From contig CAJNOP010000013.1 of the NCBI GenBank assembly GCA_905250075.1, positions 1,098,188 through 1,162,187 of the forward strand: 64,000 nt of DNA, read 5' to 3'. The position numbers and the translations under genes are program-made. The notes beneath the pieces are model-generated. The model did no database searches. It worked only from the letters and a program-made list of their open reading frames with translations, and was not told the origin of the DNA. Source of the DNA: Rotaria sp. Silwood1. Its lineage: Eukaryota > Rotifera > Eurotatoria > Philodinida > Philodinidae. Shown here one piece after another: positions 25,901 to 38,448 of the stretch. Position 1 is the stretch's first letter; each line of letters starts with the position of its first letter.

Positions 25901-28403
25901 AAGCAGGGTATCCTTAAATAGGCACTCACCTTTTCATTTCAACAGTATTGAAAAAAAAAACGCTATTTTTTCTCAAGAAAAAAGTTACATTGCAATGGAA
26001 GGGTACATGTATATTAATTTACAATTCCTTTTTTAGTCACCTTTTGCAAAGGTTTAAAAAAAAAATAATAGTCGTGAAAATTCAGCGCAGCTTCTATTTG
26101 CTCTTCAACAATATTATTTTTGTCGTAGTTCGAAAGATTCTTATGGTTTCTCTGCTAGGTGCTGCGTGTCGATACTGTTATATTAGTGATATGAAACGAA
26201 CGATTCGAATTCTACAAACAGTTGATTACAGGGCTTATACTTACAGACAACTAGAAGAGTTGATTTTGAAAAAGATTCTATTAGACTAAATTATAAAAAT
26301 AATTTATCAAGGTCGAACTAGCTACTAAGATATTATAACTCCATTATTCATGGTTCATTTTTTATCTGTTGCATTAAGAGTATAATCGATCAGATTGAAA
26401 TTTTCATCATAGATAGCACTTGGAATAAGGAGATACGTGTTTGAAGAGAAAAAATTTCCAGAAGAACTCTAGTTTCGTAGAGGGCAACATCACACTCTAT
26501 TAGATTCGGCTGACAATGTTTTTTTTAAGGTACTTTAGAGATATTTTTTAGTGTTTTCGCAAATTTGTTTTTTTTTTTTTGACGAGAAAAATACGTCAAG
26601 TTTCGAAGGCGATACCGAAGTCTTGATTTTAAGAACTCTATAAATCCCGATGGAAAAATGAAAAACAAAAATGGCCTATTTTAAGTTTGAAGGATACTTC
26701 CAAGTATCTGTGGTAATAATTTCAGCATGATTGGACAATTATACTAAGTAAAAGAAAATAATTCCAATATGATTACTATAGAAAAAAAGATTTAAATTCA
26801 GTGACTGTATAATAGTAAACTTTTTAGAGTTGAATGATGTCTCTAACTGTACACGATACTGGTCTCTATTATACCTTATGATCAGATCGAAGTCGTGTTA
26901 TTTTGTCCTAAAAAAATACGGAGTATCATTAAGCTACTGCGCGTTGTTTAAATCATGTATTATTGTTATTTTACATAGATATTTGTTCAATTCTTATTAT
27001 TCTCTAATTAACCCTTTGGGGACGGGTTTTTTTTGAAAAAATTAAGCCTTTTATTAGAGTGAAAAGAACGAAAGTAACGACGGATAGGATAACATGAAGC
27101 CCTTGTGTATATATGTATACAGGAGAATAGGAAAAATACCAAGGTAGACGTATTAGAATGTATAGGAAAAATCCAAATAAAGAATGTATGATAAAGCAAG
27201 GGAAAAGTCTATTATGTAATGTTATAAGCTACTAAATACACTGTGTGGATATTTTCGACACTTTCGAAATACTGATAATTTACTATATCAACACAGAAAA
27301 ATTACTTTACAGGCTATTTCCACTCACTTCTGATTGATTTGAAATATATATCATCCCCAAATTTTGAGAAATACCCCAGGTGGTATATATACCACGCCCG
27401 TCCCCAAAGGGTTAATAGTTATATAATCGAAAAATATCCTTTCCCTAATTATCTTTTTTCTATAAGTACATACCGTATTCAATTAAAATATGTCTCGTGT
27501 GATCATCTCATTTCAAATTACATGACTTCTTTTTATGCTTATCAAAACACTCTTCTATTTCCTTTTACGTGATAATATATTATTAGCATAAAAAAAAGAC
27601 ATAGAAAAGTAGGTCAGGTTGATAATAAAGTATAACAAGTATGGACATGCTGTGTAATTCAACAAGTTTTCATAGATGAGTGAGATCTACCTGAAATAGA
27701 TCTGTGCAGGACCACAGCAGAAAACTTGATTCCGCATATCGGTAGTCTGGAACGTTGCTTTTCATGGTTCAAGTATTGGATAAGATCTTTTGTTTCGAAA
27801 GTTTTTTTTTTATACTTGACAAAAGACATATATGTGCAAGAATAGTTAATGCAAGAAAATAGACAACAAGGTTTGTGTTATGAATTCTTTAAAGTTTGTT
27901 TTGACACTCACTGTCAATCATAGAACAGAGAATAAAAATGATTGAATGAAACGTATGTTCCATATTATATTTAAGAATAGTTTATACCTAGATCTGTGTA
28001 TGAATACTCTAGACTATAGGGTAAGATAAGATCAGCATAAGAGAAATATACAGTAAAGCTTGCACATCAAAACATACTGTGTTCTATTCTGTATTGTAGA
28101 GTAGAGTTAGGATAAGAAAAATATTGAGTATGACTATGAAAAAAACTTACCTTACACATCTATGATAATACGAAAAATTCACCGATGTATTTCAATCGTC
28201 TTATACCACTGAATGATCATGTTCTAAGACATATGTTCTAAATTGCTTTGTTTGTTTTAGGTTTTCTTGCTTATTTGTCTCTTGGTAAAACTGTGGAAGA
28301 ATCAATACAAGCTGGTGCTTATTGTGCATACGAATGTATTCAACAATCAGGTTGCACATTTCCCGAGAAACCAAATTTTGATCCAACAACATTTGTTGTT
28401 TGA
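22966..28403 (+). CDS. ADK: Adenosine kinase
   Basis: Phosphorylates adenosine to AMP with ATP (purine salvage; PfkB/ribokinase family). Eleven exons: 22966-23003, 23064-23138, 24179-24232, 24301-24382, 24434-24615, 24678-24783, 24842-25012, 25107-25145, 25199-25313, 25373-25456, 28261-28403; 362 aa, as expected. Landmarks in order: FGIGNPLLDI, VAGGATQNTMR (substrate loop), GCVGQDKY, NLSAPFISEFF, VDYLFGNETEA, and the catalytic anion-hole motif DTNGAGDSFVGGF with the base Asp, then GCTFPEKPNFD at the C-terminus. The ATG follows directly after TTCTAG, a possible trans-splice acceptor. Intron 10 (2.8 kb) contains a piggyBac-type MITE; intron 2 is about 1 kb. Confidence 0.96.
27012..27411. mobile_element. 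piggyBac-type MITE in ADK intron 10
   Basis: TTAA on both sides (27008-27011 and 27412-27415). Perfect 15-bp terminal inverted repeats CCCTTTGGGGACGGG and CCCGTCCCCAAAGGG bound a 400-bp element with no coding capacity. It has the same class signature as the element at 13141-13497 but different terminal sequences, so a separate subfamily. Confidence 0.88.
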
Positions 28404-28622
28404 AAAGAAAATGGATGCTCAAGAGAATAATTTCATTCCTACATGAGTCCAAAATGAATAACATGAAAATCAAAAAAAAGAGAATTTTTCTTTTCTTGTC
28501 TTTCACTTTATAATGTTGAGTTAAGAATGATTTTAAAAATTTGGTTTCAGATTTTGTTTTTTAATCAAATGAGAAATATTTCAATATGTAATATCATAAA
28601 TTGAAGACAGAAAATATTTCAT

Positions 28623-31600
28623 ATGGAAAATAACAGTAACAATAATCGAACATCATCTAATGTAAATTCATCATCAACAACAAATTCAAGTACAACAACA
28701 TTAAATTCAACTTCAATGGTATCTTCATCAGCATCAACACCATCATCCGGTTCAACAGCAACGATTCGACAAAGTCATAAACGAACTTTTGCTGAATCAG
28801 ATTCATCATCACGAACTGAACGACATTTATGTTCATTTTCTCATTTGTGGATTATTAAGTAAGATAATATTTTCTAATGAATACAAACTGATAAACAAGA
28901 TTGAAAATTGTTTACTGAAAATCAATTCTTTGAATAAATATATCATTAAAAATTTAATATATTTAAGCTACGAGAGAATCAGATTTCATAATACAGGATG
29001 ATTTTTGAATTTAATTATTGAATAACAATTTACACCATCAGAAGACTAGCAACAAATGATTTTCAATAAAATAATTTAATTGTTATCGATATGATTTGAA
29101 AATATAAATATAATGATGTTCAATATTTGAAAGTTGGTCTTATATTCGACATACAATCAGTTGACGAAGGGCCATCTTCAATTTCTGAATATTGTTTCAT
29201 TCTGTTTCTTAGCTCTTGAATAGCTTTCACTGGCACGGAAGCGTTCCCAATTGTCTAATCGCTTTTCACTTGATACAATTACCATTCGATTAGTTATGAT
29301 GAGTAGTGAGAAAAAGTCTGTTTTGATTCGGCTTTTCACTATGTGCTGATTTAGGTGTGAGTGTTTTACTTGATTTTTGTTCTAGGAGCATGGAATTCTT
29401 GAATCATCGAATTGGGAATTTGAAATGTTGTCCACAGATAGACTTTATAATCACTAGAAAGATCCAAAAGTTTGATCTTAGACAAATGTATCCATATCGA
29501 GATATCAGCTTATAATAAGACACTTCTCGTTTGAAACACAATTCAAAATAGACTTTTCATTTTAAAGTTTGAATATCTCAGCAAGAATGTTTGTTCTAAT
29601 TAAACTTTGAAATCTTTCTAATGACTATGAGGCCTGTTTATGGCAATATTTCAGCTCAAAATTTGATAATTCAGAGATTCTATGCTCATAGTGCAAGTGT
29701 CGAGTAAAATATTTATAATGCAACAAACGAAAACAAACATTATTACTATTCATCACAACCGATTAAATGACAATAATCTCAAGCGAAAAATGATCGAACC
29801 ATTTAGAGTAAAAGAGGTTTAGATTTCTGGTTTTTCTGTGGTAGATTTGGATCTGCTTCATTTTTCTAAACATATACGATTTTTTTCTTAGTGATATTTG
29901 TTGAGTATATTCTTTCTATTTATAGTCAAGATATATGAAACTAAATAAAATTCTTAAAACTGGTTTTTACATATCTAAACTTTGTAGTTCTGAACTACAG
30001 TTTTATATCTGATTCCACGTTCTTTATATACTAACGCTAATAAGAATGCAAGCAGTGGTTTATATAGAGAATTTTCGACGATGAAAATGATCAGTAGTTT
30101 TCGAAGGATACGATGTGTGAAAAACCATAGTCCAAGTTTTTTTTTTTACTTCGTGGGATTGTTTTTTGCATCACCAAAAACAATTCTCTACAAAATGAAA
30201 CGTCTTTCTGCTCTCAACGATCTTTTTTATTGGTGATATATCAATTTGACGTAGGGCACGAAAGCCGCTATTTCGTATGGGAATTTGTTTTTTTTTGTGC
30301 TCTCCGTAAAATTGAAATATCTCTCGATGAATAAAATTGTAGAAAGCAACAAGACGTTTCATTTTGTAGAGAGTTAAATGTGGTAATTCAAAAAGAATCC
30401 TAAGAGATAAAAAATTTGAATTTCGATTGTCTATAGACCCTATTTTTCAAAAATTCTTCTTGAGAATAAAATTTTCTATATAAATCACTATTTAGTTTCT
30501 TCTTAATGTTTTCAACAGTGGATAAAACTTGAAAATAATCTATATCGGATAAATTTGGGAGGCACTCAATATAAAAAAAAATAAATAAAATTTTGATTAA
30601 ATGTTTATTTTTCTTTTAGTTATCTATCGTCATATATCGAGGATTCAAATTTTACTTGTCTTCAATCGGAAACATTTTCACCTGTTAATACTCCTTATTC
30701 AAATACTCGTTGGAGTTTAAAATTATATCCTCGTGGTTTAAATGAAAAACAACATACAAATAATAATATTGCAATATTTCTCAAATATGTTAGTGGTACA
30801 ATGCCAACAATAAAAGCAAAAGCGGAATTTAGTGTTGTTAGTCGAAATAATGAACTTGTTATGTTACGTTCTACAAATTTTCATACATTTTCATCAGGAA
30901 ATGATTGGGGTTATTCAGGTAACAAATAATTTTTTTTTTTTGAAAAGTTTAATTTGTTGTTCTTTTCTACAGAATTTCTCGATGGAAATTATTTAAATTC
31001 TCGACGTACTGATCTTTTAACGGACGATCGTCTTCGTGTTTATGTTCGTGTAATATTAGTCGATGAAAAAGAAACTACAACAGGTGATATATTTCATTCA
31101 TCTCATCACTATAATCACCATCACCACCATCATCATCATCATCATGCATCACCAATTTTACCTTCTCCATTACCTCCACATCCCATTCAACAACAACAAA
31201 TAAGTACTATTCAAAAAACTCAAGCATCAACATCATCATCATTGGCATCATCATCATCAACAACATCAATAATAAGTTCTAATTCATCGAATGCATCATC
31301 TACATCTTCAATAGCTGTATCTGGTTTATTTAATGATGATAAAGAACGTTTTAAATCATTAGAACTTTTATCAAATCAAATAAAAGCACTTTTAGATGAT
31401 GAACGTTTTACTGATGTACATATTCATGTTATACCTAAACAACAACAACAACATATGAATGATGATCATCGAAGATCAAATCGACTTAAACGATCACTTA
31501 TGAAACAACAGCATCCATCATGTTCATCATGTCATTGCACATCAGAAAAAACAAAATCTATTTTAACAAATAATGAACGAGTATTTGATCATCATCATGA

Positions 31601-33442
31601 ACAGTCATCATCAGGTAGGATTTAAAGAAACACTAGAAACATTAAAGATATTTGTAAAAAGGCAAGTTTTCATAAGAGAAGCTTATTGTAAAAGTTTCAA
31701 ATCTTTTTGTTATTCCTATTGTAAGATACATCCAGGATAATAGTATAACTTTTAAATTGCTCATATACATCGACCGATTCGATATTCTTATTTCAAGATC
31801 AGAATACATTCAATGACTTGAAACTTTCACAATAAACTATAATTGTTAAAATCCATCTCTTTACAAATTTTCAAATCATTAGTCGAAAATCAGATTTTTC
31901 TAGTATTCTCAAAGAAAACTATAGCATTGACTTATAAATATCTTAGAAAATGTACTATCTTCGCTCCATTAAACTAAGAATCCGAATGTTTTTCATGATA
32001 TTCATAGATCATTACGTTCTACATAATGCATTTAGTTTTGACTTAAAAGCTATTAATCACTTGGGGAAACTTTTCTTGTTAGTTATCTCAGAAGAATTGT
32101 ATATACAAGCAGTAAACACTTACGTTCTGATAAAAATATTCATTAAATTAAAATATTGAAAATCGTAAGTACTAGTTTTACATCATTTACATGTTAATGA
32201 AGCATTACAAGTAGTATATATCTTACCATGTGTTCTCCATGTTCTAGAAAAATGACTTATAGTATATACTATTAAATGAATAATATACATTATAGTGTTG
32301 ATAATATGATTGATAGATAAAGAATTTTGACAAATAATTTTCTTTGGAAATAATCAATTTTTGCAAAAACTTTTAATGATTTTGATAAATTTTTATATTA
32401 TTCATTAATAAAATCCTATTCAATCATAGATTATCTTCAATGAATATAAACATTGAAGATCAAACATGATTTATCTTAATAAATTTTTGCTTTTTATTTT
32501 TTAGTTATTTCTAAAGATTCTGAATCAAATACTATCGCAAATGATTCTCGTTCATGTCAAACTTCGTTAACACGTCGAGCAACACGTTCAACAACATCAT
32601 TACTTTCACGTATGGCTCAAAGTTCATCTGAAATCAATCATTCCTTTTCCAATTATTCTACATCATCTTCTCATGAATCTTCATCAGACATTTGTTCATC
32701 GTCTTCCATATTATCATTAAATTCAAAACGTTGTTTATGTATATGTCATAATCAAGATAATAATGATCTAGACATTACATATGATATTCAACAATCTCAT
32801 ATAAAATATTCTAATATAACACCATTAGCTACATTTCATGCACATAAAGCTATATTAATAGCACGTTCATTATCATTTGCTAGTCAAATACGTTTAAATA
32901 ATCTCAATGGATCAAATCATAATTTAAAATCACCTCCAATTAATTTATATATTGATGATCTTGAACCATCAACTGTTCGAGCTATGCTTATTTATATATA
33001 TACAGGTCGTTTACCAACATCAAATGATGAAATACATAATAATTTAAATCCAATTGATTTATTTCGTGCTGCTGTTAAACATGATTTAAATGAATTACGT
33101 GATTTAACTAAATCTGTTATGTTAGATGTATTAAAAATAGATAATTGTATTGAAATGCTTGAAGTTAGTGATCAAGCAAATGATATATTACTTAAACAAC
33201 AAGTTTTAGCATTTATACGTTCAAATGCATCAGCTGTATCTAAAACAGCTAATTGGTTAAATTTTACTAAACATAATCCACATTTAATAATTGATGCATT
33301 TCGTTCACTTGTAACACCAACAATAACAAATACAACAATAACTAAGCATAATAATAATAATAATAATAATAATTTAAATCATTATCATCATTCAACGTCA
33401 TTAACAACAACAACAACAAGTAAATATTCAAAATATGATTGA
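28623..33442 (+). CDS. SPOP-like MATH-BTB protein with interrupted BTB domain
   Basis: Probable substrate adaptor of a cullin-3 ubiquitin ligase. Four exons: 28623-28858, 30620-30918, 30973-31614, 32505-33442; 704 aa against about 374 for SPOP. Residues 1-65 are Ser/Thr/Asn-rich. The MATH domain runs about 70-210 (CSFSHLWIIN, RWSLKLYPRGLNE, FSSGNDWGYSEFLD). A His run (10 consecutive, about 227-236) and Ser-rich linker follow. The BTB starts near 310 (LLSNQIKALLDDERFTDVHI), stops after strand 1, and resumes near 502 (ATFHAHKAILIARS, then DDLEPSTVRAMLIYIYTGRL). A BACK-like end follows (SNASAVSKTANW, HPHLIIDAFRSL-like). The roughly 170-residue insert in the BTB is low-complexity with Cys/His clusters (CSSCHC, CLCICH). 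C-terminal Asn and Thr runs. Confidence 0.88.
29234..29330. repeat. Diverged terminus of the CGAGGGAAC foldback family in SPOP-like intron 1
   Basis: CGGAAGCGTTCCCAATTGTC followed by TAATCGCTTTTCACTTG matches the family end of copies D and E (ACGAGGGAACATTCCCAAG... ATCGCTTTTGAG). I could not find a matching opposite end, so it may be a fragment. The rest of this 1.76-kb intron (28859-30619) shows nothing else clear. Confidence 0.45.
31625..32078. mobile_element. Foldback family copy C in SPOP-like intron 3
   Basis: Flanked by TTA on both sides (31622-31624, 32079-32081). The right end reads GACTTAAAAGCTATTAATCACTTG...TTTTCTTG, matching the complement of the family terminus. Internally TTGAAACTTTCACAATAAACT at 31819-31839 pairs with its inverse near 31681-31705. 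The element begins 10 bp after the exon 3 donor. The left terminus is diverged. Confidence 0.6.
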
Positions 33443-33899
33443 TTGATAAAACGCAATAGAAAACATGTCTACGATTGTTTTTTGTATAGTCATATCGAAT
33501 GCATAAGAAAAAAAAATGTTGTCTTGTTCGTATTGTTGTTTCTTTTTTTTGTTTTTTCTTCGATCACTATTTCATTTTCTTTTTCTTCGTCATAATATAT
33601 CTACTTGAAAAATAAACCTACACAAAACAAAAAAAAATTTTGATTTGGATTAGATCTATATATATATATATATGATATGATATAAAATCTGTTCTTTAGT
33701 TTTAGATTCTTTTTTTACATGACTAATGATTTGTTTTAGATGATAATACGAGACAATGAATCATGATGATTAGTTTTTGTTCTTTGGGAAAAAAAGAAGA
33801 ATAGGAATGATTCATCAATTTATCATAGAATATTACGACGTATAGATGATGAAATGCATATAGTCTATGGTTATCATAGTCGAACTCGGATTCTAACTG
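33443..33899. other. 3' flank of the SPOP-like gene
   Basis: AT-rich, with a short TA-dinucleotide run near 33658-33672. It presumably contains the 3' UTR; no gene seen. Confidence 0.5.
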
Positions 33900-34546
33900 A
33901 CGAGAGTACGTATTTGATTGTTTAATCGCTTTTGAGTTGAGACTATGTGTATTTGATATTCTCTCAATGAAATTTTCTAATTGTCTGAGAACAACTTGAT
34001 GAGCTCTTTTATGAATATCCTAAAAAGAGTTCGGGCAAATAGCTCATGACTCTTGAGATACTGTATTTTTTAGCAAGGTACCGTTGTTCCCCTCAGAAAC
34101 ATCATGAAAACTCATTTTCAAATTTCTACTCGAAACTTTGTACAAAAGTAGACCTTAATGAGAGTAGTTTATTGTGAAAATTTCAGTTCTTTTGATTCAT
34201 TTCTAACAAGAACATTGCATCTACCATTATATATGAATGATGTAAAATACACGATTGTACCATAGCTATATCTTAACATAGATGCAATGAAATGATTTGA
34301 AACAAGAACAGGAGACTATTCTCATGGAGGCTTGTTTCTCTGCAAAGTTTCCAGTCGTCATTCGAAACTTAGTTCATCTAGTGCTTCTAAGAAGAATCAC
34401 AGCATTCTCCTAAATAAAATGGTACTTCGGCAGCAATAATAGATTTGTCTGGACTTTTTTTCAGGATATTCGTACTTCATTAAAATCTACATGATGCATA
34501 TAGTCCTCACTCCAAAGCGATTTGATACTTAGACACGTTTCCTCAT
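33900..34546. mobile_element. Foldback family copy D
   Basis: The left end ACGAGAGTACG followed by TAATCGCTTTTGAGTTGAG and the right end CAAAGCGATTTGATACTTAG...GTTTCCTCA are inverted versions of the family terminus. TGA on the left side and TGA at the right end allow a TNA target duplication if one terminal base is lost. The interior (GTAGACCTTAATGA, TTTATTGTGAAAATTTCAG) is shared with copies F and C. No coding frame. Confidence 0.7.
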
Positions 34547-34583
34547 GAGACTAAGATTTAATTTGTATTTTCGTTCTCACTTA

Positions 34584-35204
34584 CGAGGGAACATTCCCAA
34601 GTGTCACATCGCTTTTGAGTTCAGATTCTATGCATAAGGTAGACCCCAGTGAGATATGAAAAATCCCAGAAGAATAAGTGCCCTTAGGTCTTCTGTCTAG
34701 AGTTATAGGCATTTTACGGAAATTTTAGCCTTTGGTATGGTATATATCGACAAAATAGAATGACGATATTTCGACCTGAGATTTTGCCCACAGATAGATC
34801 TATTTGTGAGTAGAATACCCTGAAAATTTCAGCTCAAAAGAATGTTTTATACCTGAGATATTAAAGTTCCAAATATCAGTCATATTCCACGAAAGATGCT
34901 AGAATTTACTGTTTTTTGCGACTTTAATATCTCAGGAATAAAACATTCTTTTGAGCTGAAATTTTCAGGGTATTCTATTCACAAATAGATCTATCTGTGG
35001 GCAGAACCTCAGGTCGAAATACCGTCATTCTATTTGTCGATATATACCATACCAAAAGCTAAAATTTCCGTAAAATGCCTATAACTCTAGACAGAAAGCC
35101 TAAGGGCACTTATTCTTCTGGGGTTTTTCATATCTCACTGGTGTCGACCTTATGCATAAAGCCTGAACTCAAAAGCGATGTGACACTTGAGAATGTTTCC
35201 TTGT
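34584..35204. mobile_element. Foldback family copy E, near-perfect 620-bp palindrome
   Basis: Arms of about 290 bp (34584-34875 and 34915-35204) are complementary with few mismatches. Examples are GTGCCCTTAGG with CCTAAGGGCAC, and CTGAGATATTAAAGT with ACTTTAATATCTCAG around a loop of about 40 bp. TTA lies on both sides. This is the best-preserved member and probably the youngest. It sits between the SPOP-like and beta-TrCP genes. Confidence 0.85.
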
Positions 35205-35942
35205 TAGAAGAATTCTTCTAATAATCGAATCGAATTCTTTCATAATTAACTTATTAGGTAATGTACTCAAAATACTAGTACTAGTGATCTTATATAAAAT
35301 ATATATAATACCGTACGAGAACTGTAGTCATCTTTTGATATTTCACAATAAATATTGACATAAACCAGACCTTGAGAGTTTATTATTTCGAAAATTGTCT
35401 ATTATTAACTTGATAAATTTAGACACGACAAAAAATGATCGTTATGTAAAACTCATTTAGATAAGCTTTTATTGTGTGTAATCTTTAACAAAAACTGTTA
35501 ATATAGACTCCATGAAGATTTATAATTATATTTCATCAGTATTGAAATATATTACATAATATTGGTAGTAGTGTCCTATATTACAATCATCAATTTGTTC
35601 GACAAATAAATGTGTCCTTTCACTTTAATTGATTTTTTGTTCTGCTTCTTCACCTATTCAGATCAGCTGGTGGCAGTAAAAGAAAAATGAAGCCATTTGA
35701 AGAACAAACACGTCCTTTTCTCGCTTTCGCATGAATGAATATATTCATTCACTCTCGTCAAAGAAATCGATCATTTGCTTAGTGATCCAAGAGAAAAAAA
35801 GAATAACATATTACTAATTTCAGATGTTTATGGCTGTCATGACTTTTTGAATAATATTCGATTAATAATTCATATTATATAAATAAAACGTTTATTTTTT
35901 CTTTTTTCGATTTTTCATATTTTCATTTTAAATTAAACATTT
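35205..35942. other. Upstream region of beta-TrCP
   Basis: AT-rich. A TTTCAG at 35818-35823 preceded by pyrimidines could be a leader or 5' UTR splice acceptor about 120 bp before the ATG. Nothing else recognised. Confidence 0.4.
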
Positions 35943-38448
35943 ATGGAAACTACGACAACAAACTCAGGCAATGAAGAACATTCACCAATGCTCACATCTT
36001 CATCCTCGAATTCCTTAGTAACATTGACAAATAATCATTCAAATAAATTTTCCACACCTGATTATCAAGAAACAAGTGATAGTTTTTTAACAATATTTTC
36101 TACATGGGACGAACGTGAACAATTAAATTTTGTTGAAAATCTTCTTAAACATATGCATAGTCATCAACATGGACAAATAAATGCTTTTCTATTACCTATG
36201 TTACAAAGAGATTTTATTGGACAATTGGCAGCACGTGGACTAGAACATATAGCAGAAAAAATTCTTGGATATTTAGATGATCAATGTTTAAAATCAACGG
36301 AACTTGTGTGTCGTGAATGGTATCATGTTATATCCGAAGGTATAAATTAGATAAGAAACGAAAATTGATTGTACATAGCTACAAGTTTCATACACAACTT
36401 ATTATTTTTTTTCAGTTGAATCTTTAAAAATTTTTAAATTTATCGATTGATTACTTAAATTAAGAGGGTATTCTAAGTATTTTCCATGTAAATCGAAAGA
36501 AATTTATTTTTTGTCAGGAATCATATAAAGTAAAATAAGAAAAGAAGCAGACATATGGATATTGACGCATGAAATTTACTTTGTTTGTCATGACACTGAT
36601 GAGAATGAAATATTTTATATTCTTAATGGTTTCCTTTATGGATGTTAAAGTTTAATTTTTCTTTGCAATTTTTAATATAGTTTCGATGTATCTTTTACGA
36701 AATGTCATACTATGATTATTCTTTGTATGCAAATTTTCCCCTGGTGAAAATATTGAAATTCTTCCATATTCAGAGATCCCAATCATCGACATCACATTGA
36801 CAGAGAATTGTGATATAATAGATAACAGTAGATGAAATTGTTCTGCATATATTCTCATATTGTTCTTTAAGTATTAGTCAACAATTGCTAGCAAGAAATG
36901 TATATTCAAGAAGACATACAAGATTTCAATTATACATGGAATTATCTCTTTTGTTCTTTTATATTTTCGATATATTGAATACTAAGCATTTAAATAGTGA
37001 CTTCGTTCTTACTTTCAAAAAGTCATTAATTCTTTTGCTGTCAAAAATAATTATTTTAAATAACTCAGTGGGAAACCAATTGAATTTGATAGACAAATTT
37101 TTTGGTATCGATAATAACTTTCATTCGAATGCTTTTTAGGAATGTTATGGAAAAAATTGATCGAACGTAAAGTTCAATCAGAGTCTCTTTGGCATGGTCT
37201 TGCTAATCGTCGTGGTTGGATTAAATATCTTTTCCGTCAGATATTAACATCAGGCGAAATACAAAAAACTCATGAATTTTATCGTCAATTATATCCAAAA
37301 ATACTTCAAGATATTGAACAAATTGAAACAAATTGGCGTGCAGGAAATTTTCAATTAGAAAAAATTCAATGTCGTTCACAAAATAGCAAAGGTGTTTATT
37401 GTTTACAATATGATGATGAAAAAATTATTAGTGGTCTTCGTGATAATACAATTAAAATTTGGGATAGAAAAACTCTTGAATGTACAAAAGTTTTAACTGG
37501 TCATAATGGAAGTGTTTTATGTTTACAATATGATGAAAAAGTTATTGTTACCGGTTCATCTGATTCAACAGTACGTGTATGGAATGTTAAAACAGGAGAA
37601 TTAGTTAATACATTATTACATCATTGTGAAGCTGTTTTACATCTTCGTTTTTTCATTGGTATAATGGTAACTTGTTCTAAAGATCGTTCAATAGCTGTTT
37701 GGCAAATGAATTCACCAACGGATATAAATATTCGACGTGTTCTTGTTGGACATCGTGCAGCAGTTAATGTTGTTGATTTCGATGAAAAATATATTGTTAG
37801 TGCTAGTGGAGATCGAACAATTAAAGTTTGGGTATGAATAATTATATTTATTTTTGATGTTTTTTTTTTCTCAACTTGTCTATATTTATTATAGGATACA
37901 ACAACTTGTGAATTTGTACGAACACTACTTGGACATAAACGTGGTATTGCTTGTTTACAATATCGTGACAAAATTGTTGTTAGTGGTTCATCAGATAATA
38001 CAATTCGCATATGGGATATTGAGTGTGGTGCATGTTTACGTATACTTGAAGGACATGATGAACTTGTACGTTGCATTCGTTTTGATTCTAAACGAATTGT
38101 TTCTGGAGCTTATGATGGTATGAATAAAGCAAAAAAAAAACCAAACAGATTTGAGAATATAATGATTTATTCTATTTCTTTTTGTTTTTGTTTTTCATGA
38201 TAGGTAAAATAAAAATCTGGGATTTAGTAGCTGCATTAGATCCACGTTCTCAATCATCTTTATGTATTCGTACATTAACTGAACATACAGGACGAGTATT
38301 TCGTCTACAATTTGATGAATTTCAAATCATATCAAGTTCACATGATGATACGATACTTTGTTTCAATTTTCTTAATGATTCACCATCTATAGAAAATTTA
38401 ACAACAACAGCAACAACAACAACAACAGCGATAAATAATACCTTATAA
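35943..38448 (+). CDS. BTRC: F-box/WD40 protein beta-TrCP (Slimb)
   Basis: Substrate receptor of the SCF ubiquitin ligase; in animals it recognises doubly phosphorylated DSG degrons such as those of beta-catenin and IkB. Four exons: 35943-36339, 37140-37831, 37895-38117, 38204-38448; 518 aa. After a Ser/Thr-rich start comes the dimerisation helix region ([20 protein letters not shown]). The F-box follows at about 97-145 ([37 protein letters not shown]). Seven WD40 blades include [60 protein letters not shown] and [20 protein letters not shown]. The last blade reads DDTILCFNF where vertebrates have ILIWDF. The C-terminus is a short Thr-rich tail. Confidence 0.95.

Noticed and set aside
25842..26289. 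Two open frames of 64 and 113 codons inside ADK intron 10
   Set aside because: Composition of translated A/T runs; the flanking exons join perfectly across them.
31108..31145. CAT/CAC microsatellite as a non-coding repeat
   Set aside because: It is in frame within SPOP-like exon 3 and encodes the His run.
37621..38076. 151-codon minus-strand frame across beta-TrCP
   Set aside because: Antisense shadow of WD40 exons, crossing an intron.
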